Shown: piece after piece, positions 1-7,220 of the stretch | Layout of the letters: every line of letters begins with the position of its first letter | Position numbering within the stretch: position 1 is the first letter of the stretch | From: Comamonas sp. lk | Lineage (GTDB): Bacteria; Pseudomonadota; Gammaproteobacteria; Burkholderiales; Burkholderiaceae_C | Length of the DNA: 15,419 nucleotides | NCBI GenBank assembly: GCA_945875225.1 | Contig: CAMCJY010000013.1 | Coordinates: 1 to 15,419 of the forward strand | Direction of reading: 5' to 3' | Translations under genes and position numbers: made by a program | The notes under the pieces: model-generated | Told to the model about the DNA's origin: nothing | The model's database searches: none | What the model saw: only the letters and a program-made list of their open reading frames with translations

Positions 1-208
1 GCGCTTTATGAAAGAAATGAAAGTGCCTCACGAAAAAACCAATGTCAATGGCGGCGCTATTGCCATGGGCCATCCGCTGGGCGCAACCGGCGCCATGATT
101 TTGGGCACGCTGATTGACGAACTGCATCGCCGTAATCTGCGCTACGGCATGGCTACGCTGTGCGTGGGCGGCGGCATGGGCATTGCAACTATTGTGGAAA
201 GAATCTAA
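1..208 (+). CDS. Thiolase (acetyl-CoA C-acyltransferase), C-terminal fragment
   Basis: This is the last 68 codons of a gene that begins before the window; base 1 ends a codon and the frame runs from base 2 to a TAA at 206-208. Two thiolase active-site blocks are visible: the GHPLGATG block with the catalytic His (codon 71-73), preceded by NGGAIAM, and the CVGGGMG block with the second catalytic Cys (codon 161-163). Thiolases cleave 3-ketoacyl-CoA with CoA to give acetyl-CoA and a shortened acyl-CoA, the last step of beta-oxidation. The FadJ-type gene follows after 2 bases, so the two are almost certainly cotranscribed and may form a complex like the FadA/FadB or FadI/FadJ trifunctional enzyme. 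The C-terminus looks closer to the FadA/AtoB group than to FadI. The nucleophile-Cys part is outside the window, so substrate class cannot be judged. Confidence 0.95.
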   Translation, partial: RFMKEMKVPHEKTNVNGGAIAMGHPLGATGAMILGTLIDELHRRNLRYGMATLCVGGGMGIATIVERI

Positions 209-210
209 AC

Positions 211-2370
211 ATGCAGACCATTCGCTACGCGCTGCAAGACGGCATTGCCACCGTCACCTTTGACGAGCCCAATTCTCCCGTCAATACCATGTGCCTGCAA
301 TGGCAGCAAGACATGGATGCTTTGGCTGCGCAAGTGCTGCAAGACAAGGACAGTATCCGGGGCATCATCCTGGACTCGGCTAAATCTACCTTTTTTGCCG
401 GTGCGGACCTCAAAAGCACCATGCGCTTGCAGCCCTCGGATGCGCCCAACGTGTTCGCCGGCATCGAGCGCATGAAAAAGTCCATGCGCACCTTAGAGTC
501 GCTAGGCAAGCCGGTTGTCAGTTGCCTCAACGGCACTGCACTGGGCGGCGGCTGGGAGGTGGCCCTGATCGGCCACTACCGCATCGCCATCGAAGACCGA
601 AAGATCCAGTTCGGCCTGCCCGAAGTGACGCTGGGCCTGCTTCCCGGCGCCAGCGGTGTGACCAAAATGACACGCCACCTCGGCCTCATGGGCGCGCAGC
701 CTTTTTTGGTGGAGGGTAAATTATTTGGCCCAGCGCAGGCCTTGGAAATGGGTCTGGTACATGCCTTGGTGCCACCCGGGCCCGAGGCCGCAGCCACCAT
801 GCGCAGCCACGCCTTGGAGTGGATTAGCGCCAATCCCCAAGCCCAACACCCCTGGGAAGCCAAAGACTACAAAGTACCCGGAGGGCTGCCCAGCAACCCC
901 AAGGTGGGGGGCATGCTGCCCGTGGCTCCTGCCATGCTGATGAAGCAAACACGCGGCCTCTACCCCGCGCCTGAGGCCATACTGGCCTGTATGGTCGAAG
1001 GCCTGCAAGTAGACCTGGACACCGCGCTACGCATTGAAAGTCGCTACTTGGCGCTGCTGATGACGGGCATTAACGCCCGCTCCATGATCAACACCTTTTT
1101 CTTCAACCTCAATGCCATTAAAAGCGGGCGCGCGCGCCCGGCCAATGTGCCGCGTTTTGCACCAAAGAAAGTGGGCATTTTGGGTGCAGGCCTTATGGGC
1201 GCAGGCATTGCCTATGTGCAGGCGCGCAAAGGCATTGCCACGGTACTCAAGGACGTGAGTCTGGAAAAAGCCGCGCACGGCAAAGCCTATAGCAGCAAGC
1301 TCTGCCAGGGCATGGTGGACAAAGGCCGTATGACGCTGCCCGCCATGGCGCAAACCCTGGACTTGATACAGGTTACCGGCGATGCCACCGACCTGCAAGA
1401 CTGTGACCTGATTATCGAAGCCGTATTTGAAAACCGCGAACTCAAGGCGCGCGTCACGCAAGAGGCCGAGCCACTGCTGCGCCAAGGCGGTTTCTTTGCC
1501 TCTAATACTTCTACCCTGCCGATCAGTGGCTTGGCCACCGCAAGCCGTGCCCCGGCCAAGTTTGTTGGCATCCATTTTTTCAGCCCGGTGGACAAGATGA
1601 AACTGGTGGAGATCATTCGTGGGAAAGCCACCGACGATGAAACCATTGCTCGCGCCTTTGACTATGTGCAATCCATCGGCAAGATGCCTATCGTGGTCAA
1701 CGATTCACGTGGCTTTTTCACCAGCCGGGTGTTTGGCACCTTTGTCATGGAAGGCGCGGCCATGCTGGGTGAAGGCATACCGGCCACCGTGATTGAAAAC
1801 GCCGGTCTGCAAAGTGGTATGCCGGTAGGCCCGCTGGCCGTGCTGGACGAAACTGCGCTGTCGCTCAGTGTGCATGTCATGGAGCAAACCATCGCCGACT
1901 TTGCGGCTGAGGGCAAAACCTATGTGCCCCGCCCCGGCGAAGCGCTGGTGGCCGAGATGGTGAAAAAACATGCTCGCCCGGGCCGCGCAGGCGGTGGCGG
2001 TTTTTACGATTACCCGGCTGAAAAGGGTGCGAAAAAAACACTTTGGCCAGGCCTGAAAAGCTTGTATGAAAAGCCAAGCCTTGCCTGGGACATCCAAACC
2101 CTGAAAGACCGCTTGCTCTACCGCCAGGCCATAGAGACAGCGCGCTGCCTGCATGAAAACGTGCTGACCAGTGTGCACGAAGCCAATATCGGCTCCATTT
2201 TCGGTATCGGTTTTCCTGCCTGGACAGGAGGCGCGATGCAGTTTATTTACGGCATGGGCCTGGATGCATTTTCCGCGCGCTGCGATGCGCTGGCTGCGCA
2301 ATATGGCGATGGCTTTGCGCTGGGGCAGGACGTGAAAGACACGATTAGCCGCTACCAACCGGTGTACTGA
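211..2370 (+). CDS. Bifunctional enoyl-CoA hydratase / 3-hydroxyacyl-CoA dehydrogenase (FadB/FadJ family)
   Basis: A 719-residue protein, the usual FadB/FadJ length. The N-terminal crotonase domain (about 1-190) has FFAGADLKS (61-69, oxyanion hole), GGGWE with Glu116 and PEVTLGLLPG with Glu138, the two expected catalytic acids. The dehydrogenase part starts near 318 with the NAD-binding GAGLMG (325-330). It continues with SNTSTLP (431-437), HFFSP with the likely catalytic His455, a ND-RGFF block, and a second C-terminal dehydrogenase helical domain. It would hydrate trans-2-enoyl-CoA and oxidise L-3-hydroxyacyl-CoA to 3-ketoacyl-CoA for the upstream thiolase. I chose ATG 211 because it lies 2 bases after the thiolase stop and has GGAAAGA (196-202) at 8 nt spacing; the in-frame ATG at 160 lies inside the thiolase gene and would add 17 residues without crotonase similarity. 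The thiolase-first order matches fadIJ rather than fadBA, but I cannot decide between the two subfamilies. Confidence 0.96.
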   Translation: MQTIRYALQDGIATVTFDEPNSPVNTMCLQWQQDMDALAAQVLQDKDSIRGIILDSAKSTFFAGADLKSTMRLQPSDAPNVFAGIERMKKSMRTLESLGKPVVSCLNGTALGGGWEVALIGHYRIAIEDRKIQFGLPEVTLGLLPGASGVTKMTRHLGLMGAQPFLVEGKLFGPAQALEMGLVHALVPPGPEAAATMRSHALEWISANPQAQHPWEAKDYKVPGGLPSNPKVGGMLPVAPAMLMKQTRGLYPAPEAILACMVEGLQVDLDTALRIESRYLALLMTGINARSMINTFFFNLNAIKSGRARPANVPRFAPKKVGILGAGLMGAGIAYVQARKGIATVLKDVSLEKAAHGKAYSSKLCQGMVDKGRMTLPAMAQTLDLIQVTGDATDLQDCDLIIEAVFENRELKARVTQEAEPLLRQGGFFASNTSTLPISGLATASRAPAKFVGIHFFSPVDKMKLVEIIRGKATDDETIARAFDYVQSIGKMPIVVNDSRGFFTSRVFGTFVMEGAAMLGEGIPATVIENAGLQSGMPVGPLAVLDETALSLSVHVMEQTIADFAAEGKTYVPRPGEALVAEMVKKHARPGRAGGGGFYDYPAEKGAKKTLWPGLKSLYEKPSLAWDIQTLKDRLLYRQAIETARCLHENVLTSVHEANIGSIFGIGFPAWTGGAMQFIYGMGLDAFSARCDALAAQYGDGFALGQDVKDTISRYQPVY

Positions 2371-2422
2371 AGCGGACAGATCCGTACACATGTGCATGCA
2401 ATAATTCTTGCTGCCCAAATAC

Positions 2423-2428
2423 AAGGAG
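2423..2428 (+). promoter_or_regulatory. Ribosome binding site of the MBL-fold hydrolase gene
   Basis: A strong AAGGAG lies 6 nt before ATG 2435. It fixes the start of the hydrolase gene, because the longer open frame beginning with TTG at 2408 would place this site inside the coding sequence. Confidence 0.8.
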
Positions 2429-2434
2429 ACAGGC

Positions 2435-3523
2435 ATGCAGTTGGTGAAACGGATTTTGGTGGGCTTGGTCGCACTCGGCCTCTTGGTGGCGGCACTGGCT
2501 TGGGCCTTCCAGCGCGAGCTAGGCACCCTGGTGCTAAAGCGCATTGCGAATTCCCAAGTAGGTCGCAACATCGTGCCCGATTTGCCCGATGGTCTGCACC
2601 TGGCCTTGTGCGGCACCGGCTCTCCCTTTCCTGACCCCAGCCGCGCCGGGCCTTGCTCGGTAGTGATCGCCGGGGACCGGGTGTTCATTATCGACGCAGG
2701 CGAAGGCGCCGCCCGCAACCTGGGCTACATGGGTATACCGACCGGCAAAGCCGAAGCCCTATTTTTGACCCACTTCCATTCTGACCATATTGACGGCCTG
2801 AGCCCCATCATGTTGCAGCACTGGGGCCTGGCCTCGTCCACCGCACCCCTGCCCGTCTACGGCCCCACGGGTGTAGACACAGTGGTCGATGGCTTGAGGT
2901 CAGCCTACGTGTTCGACTACGGCTACCGCGTCAGTCACCATACCGAAAAAATCATGCCCGCCGGTGGCAGTGGCGGTAAAGGCATGCCTTTTGAACTGCC
3001 GCCCAAAGGCCAGGGTGACATCGTTGTGGTGCTGGACGACAAGGGTCTCAAAGTAACGGCATTTCGCGTTAACCATGCGCCGGTTGAGCCAGCCGTGGGG
3101 TACCGCTTTGACTACAAGGGCCGCTCTATCGTGATCAGCGGCGACACCACCAAAGTGCCCTCGGTGGTGGCTATCTCCAAGGATGTGGATATCTTGTTGC
3201 ATGAAGCTTTGCAACCCAAGCTGGTGACGCTTTTAGGCGATGTGATGACTGATAAAAAAATGGATAACCTGGCGCATGTAATGCGCGACATCCTGACTTA
3301 CCACACCACGCCGGAAGAGGCGGCGCAAGTGGCCTCAGAGGCCGGGGCCAAACACCTTGTTTTCAACCATATCGTGCCCCCTATGCCGGTGCGCTTTGGA
3401 TATCCGGCCTTTGTGGGCGACGCGGCCCAGTTTTACAAAGGCCCGATAACGGTTGGCGAAGACGGCATGTTCTTTAGCCTGCCCGCCAACTCCAGTGACG
3501 TGGTCAAAAAGCGGCTGATGTAA
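2435..3523 (+). CDS. Membrane-anchored metallo-beta-lactamase-fold hydrolase
   Basis: A 362-residue protein. Residues about 5-25 form one hydrophobic segment after a basic N-terminus (MQLVKR), read here as a membrane anchor or uncleaved signal. The metal-binding set of the RNase Z/AtsA branch is complete: HFHSDH (His113, His115, Asp117, His118), NHAP (His214), SGDT (Asp237) and a late FNH (His312). HEAL (His256) is a further conserved-looking site. A two-metal (probably zinc) hydrolase follows from family knowledge. The gap of about 23 residues between His214 and Asp237 is too short for the extra region RNase Z proteins carry there, and tRNA processing outside the cytoplasm makes no sense, so I do not call it RNase Z. 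An arylsulfatase/phosphodiesterase-type activity is possible; the substrate is unknown. It starts 64 bp after the fadJ-like gene and heads a series of envelope genes. Confidence 0.88.
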   Translation: MQLVKRILVGLVALGLLVAALAWAFQRELGTLVLKRIANSQVGRNIVPDLPDGLHLALCGTGSPFPDPSRAGPCSVVIAGDRVFIIDAGEGAARNLGYMGIPTGKAEALFLTHFHSDHIDGLSPIMLQHWGLASSTAPLPVYGPTGVDTVVDGLRSAYVFDYGYRVSHHTEKIMPAGGSGGKGMPFELPPKGQGDIVVVLDDKGLKVTAFRVNHAPVEPAVGYRFDYKGRSIVISGDTTKVPSVVAISKDVDILLHEALQPKLVTLLGDVMTDKKMDNLAHVMRDILTYHTTPEEAAQVASEAGAKHLVFNHIVPPMPVRFGYPAFVGDAAQFYKGPITVGEDGMFFSLPANSSDVVKKRLM

Positions 3524-3564
3524 TGACGCAGTCCGCGCGGCGCGGTCAATAAAACAATTTCACT

Positions 3565-3849
3565 ATGCTCAATTTATTCTTCAAAGTCACGATTCTTGGG
3601 GTGTACCTGCTGGGCATTGCCTCGCATATCGTCGTGTTTCCCGGCCAGAGCGGGCCGATCGTGCAAACCATGTCGCTGGCCTTGTTGCTGATTCACGCGC
3701 TGGAGTGCCTGCTGGCCTATCGTTACATCAAGCTGTATTCCGGTCCGCTACTTGTAAGCCTACTGCTGTCTTTGTTATTTGGCTTGTTGCATTGGATGCC
3801 GCTGGCGCGAAAGGCACGCCAGGCGGCACTAGAACAATCGCCGCAATGA
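3565..3849 (+). CDS. Small DUF1145-like (YhhL-like) inner-membrane protein
   Basis: A 94-residue, very hydrophobic protein with three likely membrane helices (about 5-25, 31-51 and 58-77) and a basic, hydrophilic tail. The layout and the recognisable bits (FPGQSG after helix 1, a HALE motif in helix 2, LLFGLLHW in helix 3) fit my memory of the DUF1145/YhhL family, whose members are about 90 residues; function is unknown. ATG 3565 is the first start after the previous gene. No good Shine-Dalgarno sequence is visible, so it may be translated by coupling or from a weak site. Its TGA (3847-3849) overlaps the ATG of the DUF1214 gene. The family call is from memory of short motifs and should be regarded as moderate. 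Confidence 0.75.
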   Translation: MLNLFFKVTILGVYLLGIASHIVVFPGQSGPIVQTMSLALLLIHALECLLAYRYIKLYSGPLLVSLLLSLLFGLLHWMPLARKARQAALEQSPQ

Positions 3850-4454
3850 CAGCCCATGCGCCTTCGCGTCTGCGGCGCATTCTGGTCGGTGGTGCCTTGT
3901 ACCTGGGTGCGCTGGTGATTGGTGTTGGCTCTGCGCTCTGGGTCTTAAAAAAAGCAGCTTGGCTCAACCCTTCGGTACATGCAGGCGCTTGGCGTGCCAA
4001 CTTGCAGGCCGGTAGCGTAGATGCCGATATGTACACCCGTGCCACCGTGGCGGTCAACGCCTTATTGGCTCTGGGCCGCAGCGAAACCATGTATTTTGTC
4101 GCGACGCAGGATGACACCGGCCATGCCCTGCGCTCGCAATGCAATTACCGCATCAGCGGTGTGCCGCCCAAAGCGCGCTGGTGGAGCATTACGGCCTATG
4201 CCGACGATATGTTTTTGTTTGATGCGCCCAATGCGCATTACAGCCTGAACGGCGATATCGCGCAGCTCAGCAGCGAAGGCCTTTTCAGCTTTACCACCGG
4301 CCCCCAGGAACAAAGTGGCAGCTACTGGCTGCCCACGCCGGGCAAGCGCGGCATGCTGCTCACCCTGCGCCTGTATAACCCGGAGGCCGCCCTGCAAGCC
4401 GCGCCGCAAAGCCTGGTGCCACCCAAAATTCAGCCCGTGGGAGACTGCGTATGA
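3846..4454 (+). CDS. DUF1214 domain protein, membrane-anchored
   Basis: A 202-residue protein with one membrane segment at about 12-33 and the rest probably periplasmic. The C-terminal half has the DUF1214 pattern: a hydrophobic NYRISGVPP strand, WWSITAYADD, a YSLN turn, a short SSEGLF strand, a W-L-P-TPG stretch, and an LRLYNPE strand before a Pro-rich PPKIQPV end. ATG 3846 overlaps the previous TGA by ATGA, which supports this start over the longer frame opening at 3705 inside the DUF1145-like gene. Its own end overlaps the next ATG (4451) in the same way. In other bacteria DUF1254 and DUF1214 often occur as the two halves of one protein; here they are separate adjacent genes, so the two products probably act together. 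The biochemical role is not established. Confidence 0.85.
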   Translation: MTAHAPSRLRRILVGGALYLGALVIGVGSALWVLKKAAWLNPSVHAGAWRANLQAGSVDADMYTRATVAVNALLALGRSETMYFVATQDDTGHALRSQCNYRISGVPPKARWWSITAYADDMFLFDAPNAHYSLNGDIAQLSSEGLFSFTTGPQEQSGSYWLPTPGKRGMLLTLRLYNPEAALQAAPQSLVPPKIQPVGDCV

Positions 4455-5023
4455 GCAGCTGGTCCAACACCCGCCGGCTTTGGCTTTACCGCATTGCCAC
4501 CTTGTTAAGCACGGCGGTATTGGCGCATTTACTCACTGTGTGGGCAGTGCCACGCCTGATCATGCAGGTGCTGATGAACGGGCCGATGGCGCAAAAAATG
4601 AACATGCACAACCAGGCGGCTTTTCCGCCGCCGGTCAATGCACAGTCGCGTACCGTGGTCATGCCCAGCCCGGACTTGCTGTATTCGGTTTGCGTATTTG
4701 ACCTGGCCGACGGTCCGGTGCGCGTGCGTGCCGCGCCCCAATCGCCGGCTTATTGGTCGATAGCTTTGTACAGCGCCAACAGCGACAACTTTTTTGTACG
4801 CAATGACCGCCAAGCGCAGGGCGCACCGATAGACCTGTGGCTGGTGCCCGCCGGCGGCGCCAAGGGTGCAACGCCGGTGCCCCAAGGCGCACAAGTGGTA
4901 GTTAGCCCCTCAGGTACCGGCTTTTTGCTGATGCGTCTGCTCGCCTCGGACTACCAGGCTAACCAGGCGCAGTTGGAGTCGGCCCGCCGAACCCTGCGCT
5001 GTGAGCCGGCCAAGGCCGTCTAA
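4451..5023 (+). CDS. DUF1254 domain protein, membrane-anchored
   Basis: A 190-residue protein with a hydrophobic segment at about 14-36, followed by a domain likely outside the cytoplasm. The SPDLLYSVCVFDL - GPVRV - YWSIALYSANSDNF progression is the DUF1254 signature as I know it. The C-terminus has a further strand (GTGFLLMRLLASD). ATG 4451 overlaps the stop of the DUF1214 gene (ATGA), so translation of the two is probably coupled and 1:1 production is plausible. The gene order here is DUF1214 then DUF1254, the reverse of the domain order in single-chain members. Function unknown; an envelope role is inferred from the anchors and from neighbours (an MBL hydrolase and a lipase-like enzyme). 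Confidence 0.82.
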   Translation: MSSWSNTRRLWLYRIATLLSTAVLAHLLTVWAVPRLIMQVLMNGPMAQKMNMHNQAAFPPPVNAQSRTVVMPSPDLLYSVCVFDLADGPVRVRAAPQSPAYWSIALYSANSDNFFVRNDRQAQGAPIDLWLVPAGGAKGATPVPQGAQVVVSPSGTGFLLMRLLASDYQANQAQLESARRTLRCEPAKAV

Positions 5024-5036
5024 ATAGCAGCTGTCC

Positions 5037-5945
5037 ATGCTCGCTGCTTTTCTGCGTCGTTGGTTTTTGTGGCAAACCCTGGCTTACGCCGCCGGCAGTG
5101 TGTGGCTGGTAATGGCCTGGCAATGGCCAGCCGGGTGGCTTCTGGCCGCTTGGTTAGCGCTGCCCTTGCTAATTTTGTGGGTATGGACCGCAAAACTCAC
5201 TTTGCATTCCCGCCCGCAAGGGCTTAGTGGCTGGGTATGGTGGCGGGCTATCGCGGGCGAGACCTGGGCGATTTACCGCTTGTTGGTCTGGGCTATGCCC
5301 TGGGTCCGTGCCCATTCGCAAATGCTGCAAGCCGGCGCCCAAGATCAGCAATTACCAGTGTTGTTGATCCATGGCTATTGCTGCAACCATGGCGTGTGGC
5401 GTGATGTGGCGCCGCGCTTGCAAGCCCTAGGCCATACCGTGCTGGCTATCAACTTAGAGCCATTTTTTTGCTCCATTGATGACTATACGCCCCAGGTGGA
5501 GCAAGCCGTAGCGCAACTACGCGCCCAGACCGGTCAGCAGCGTGTAGCCCTGGTGGGCCATAGCATGGGCGGCCTGGTGATACGCGCCTGGATGCGCGCC
5601 TATGGCGACGCGCAAGTCGCCGTCGCAGTGACGCTGGGCAGTCCACACCAGGGCACCCAAATCACGCCCCATGCCAAGTTAGCGTACGCGCGCCAAATGG
5701 TCTGGGCCAACGACTGGCTGCAAGCCTTGCAGGCCAGCGAAAGCCCCCAGCGCCGCGCCCTGCTGCGCCTTGCCTTGACCGCGCAAGACGCTATTGTTTT
5801 TCCACAAACTGCACAACGTCTGCCTGGCGTGGATACCCAGGTGTTCAGCGGGATCGGGCATTTGCAGCTGTGTACCGATGCACGGGTGTTTGCGTGGGTG
5901 GCAGCGCAACTGCATGCGCGCCAGAAGCAACAAGCCATACGCTAG
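5037..5945 (+). CDS. Lipase-like alpha/beta hydrolase with N-terminal membrane segments
   Basis: A 302-residue protein. Two hydrophobic, Trp-rich segments (about 10-28 and 32-52) precede the hydrolase domain, which begins with PVLLIHGYCCN (oxyanion-hole HG loop). The nucleophile elbow is GHSMG with Ser176; the likely acid is Asp251 (in AQDAIV) and the likely base His275 (in GIGHLQ). LGSPHQGT after the elbow is typical of triacylglycerol lipase/esterase family proteins. It probably hydrolyses carboxylic esters at the inner membrane; substrate not determinable. The start at 5037 lies 13 nt after the DUF1254 stop, which points to the same transcript; the ribosome binding site is weak. No separate foldase (Lif) gene is present. 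Confidence 0.9.
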   Translation: MLAAFLRRWFLWQTLAYAAGSVWLVMAWQWPAGWLLAAWLALPLLILWVWTAKLTLHSRPQGLSGWVWWRAIAGETWAIYRLLVWAMPWVRAHSQMLQAGAQDQQLPVLLIHGYCCNHGVWRDVAPRLQALGHTVLAINLEPFFCSIDDYTPQVEQAVAQLRAQTGQQRVALVGHSMGGLVIRAWMRAYGDAQVAVAVTLGSPHQGTQITPHAKLAYARQMVWANDWLQALQASESPQRRALLRLALTAQDAIVFPQTAQRLPGVDTQVFSGIGHLQLCTDARVFAWVAAQLHARQKQQAIR

Positions 5946-5969
5946 GATGCTGGTTTTAGCATTGATCGC

Positions 5970-6605
5970 ATGCCCTCATTAGACGATTCCCCGGCTCCGA
6001 TTGCAGCCGGTTTCAGCCCTGCGAGCATGCCCCGCCCTGCCTCTCTCGCCGCCCTGTTTTGGGCCATCAGCGCAATCGCGCTGCAAGGCTTTGGCGGGGT
6101 GTTGGCGGTGGTGCAGCGCGAGCTGGTCGAGAAGAAACAGTGGCTCACGACCGAGGAATTTGTCGAGGACTGGGCGGTGTCGCAAATCATGCCTGGCCCC
6201 AATGTGGTGAACCTGGCCCTCATCATCGGCGACCGCTATTTCGGCTGGCGGGGTGCTTTAGTGGCCTTGGCGGGCATGCTCACCTTCCCACTTTTTGTGG
6301 TCATGGCGCTGACGATTGGGCTAGCCGGGATAGGGCATCTGCCCGCAGTGCAAGGCGCGTTGCGTGGCATGGGCGCAGTGTCTGCGGGCTTGATTGCGGG
6401 CACCGGAATCCGTTTGGTGCCGGCCTTGCGCAGCAATGCCATGGGCACGCTAGCCTGTTCGCTGATCGCCGGACTGGTGTTTATCGCCATCGCTTTATTT
6501 AGGGTGCCGCTGGCCTGGACGCTGCTGTGCATTGGCTTGCCAGCATTTTTTTGGGGCTTGCACTGCATCCGCACTTTGGCTGCACTGCCGCAGGGGCAAA
6601 CATGA
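5970..6605 (+). CDS. chrA: Chromate transporter, first half-length subunit (ChrA family)
   Basis: A 211-residue membrane protein of the short-chain CHR type. Diagnostic parts: ALQGFGG followed by a VQRELVEKKQWLT stretch, and MPGPNVVN at the end of the first conserved block, then several membrane helices (the block from about 90 to 200 is almost wholly hydrophobic). Family members export chromate from the cytoplasm, coupled to the membrane potential; sulfate or other oxyanions are also possible for unassigned members. The first 19 residues are Pro/Ala-rich and poorly conserved in type, so Met20 (ATG 6027) is an alternative start. It starts 24 nt after the lipase-like gene and its TGA overlaps the ATG of the second half gene (6602). 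No ChrB-type regulator is in the window. Confidence 0.9.
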   Translation: MPSLDDSPAPIAAGFSPASMPRPASLAALFWAISAIALQGFGGVLAVVQRELVEKKQWLTTEEFVEDWAVSQIMPGPNVVNLALIIGDRYFGWRGALVALAGMLTFPLFVVMALTIGLAGIGHLPAVQGALRGMGAVSAGLIAGTGIRLVPALRSNAMGTLACSLIAGLVFIAIALFRVPLAWTLLCIGLPAFFWGLHCIRTLAALPQGQT

Positions 6606-7195
6606 GCGGCTTTGGCTACGCCAATCTGCTGGACCTGCTGGGCTGCTTTGTCACCCTGTCCTTGCTGTCGGTAGGCGGCGCTATCACCACCGTGCCCGAA
6701 ATGCACCGTTATTTGGTGGCGCAAAACGCCTGGTTGACGGACGGCCAGTTCAGCGCTTCGATTGCCCTGGCGCAAGCGGCACCTGGACCCAATGTTCTCT
6801 TCGTGGCGGTCCTGGGCTGGAATGTGGGCATGGCTTCGGGCGGCGGCCCGGCCAATGGTCCCCTGCCCTGGGCCTTGGCCAGTGCAGCGATGGCGGTATC
6901 CATGGTGGGGATCATCATTCCCAGCACCACGCTCACCTTTTTTGCAGCCCGCTGGGGTCAGCGCAATCGCGAACGCCCTGAGGTGCGCGCATTCAAGCAA
7001 TCTATGGCTCCGGTAGTGATAGCCCTGCTGATCGCTACCGGCTGGCTGCTTACCGCCAGCCATGGCAATTTGCAGCAAGCGCCCTTGCTCTGGCTACTTA
7101 CCGTCGCTTCAGCGCTGCTCGTCTGGAAGACGCGTATTCACCTGTTGTGGCTCATCGGCGCGGGAGCGCTGGCGGGGGTATTGGGCCTGGTGTGA
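6602..7195 (+). CDS. chrA: Chromate transporter, second half-length subunit (ChrA family)
   Basis: A 197-residue membrane protein homologous to the preceding gene product: SVGGAITTVPEMHRYLV-AWLT and APGPNVLF repeat the same block positions (GFGG...WLT and PGPN), then hydrophobic helices to the C-terminus. Such paired short CHR proteins are thought to assemble into a heterodimer equivalent to the fused, about 400-residue ChrA. ATG 6602 is chosen because it overlaps the partner's TGA as ATGA; the frame is open further upstream (from 6527) but that part lies within the first gene. It ends 25 bp before the convergent cupin gene, with no terminator hairpin visible in the gap. Confidence 0.9.
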   Translation: MSGFGYANLLDLLGCFVTLSLLSVGGAITTVPEMHRYLVAQNAWLTDGQFSASIALAQAAPGPNVLFVAVLGWNVGMASGGGPANGPLPWALASAAMAVSMVGIIIPSTTLTFFAARWGQRNRERPEVRAFKQSMAPVVIALLIATGWLLTASHGNLQQAPLLWLLTVASALLVWKTRIHLLWLIGAGALAGVLGLV

Positions 7196-7220
7196 ACCTT
7201 GACTTCCCTTGGGGCCAGAC

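Noticed and set aside
1705..2718. Long minus-strand open frame (337 codons) across the end of the fadJ-like gene and start of the MBL gene
   Set aside because: It is antisense to two clearly functional genes, spans their junction and has no recognisable motif; such frames are common in GC-rich coding DNA.
2435..3523. Assignment of the MBL protein as RNase Z
   Set aside because: It has a membrane anchor and lacks the region RNase Z carries between the third His and the bridging Asp.
3533..3545. CCGCG/CGCGG hairpin after the MBL gene as a terminator
   Set aside because: The stem is only 5 bp with a 3-nt loop and is followed by an A-rich, not T-rich, sequence; the gap is just 41 bp.
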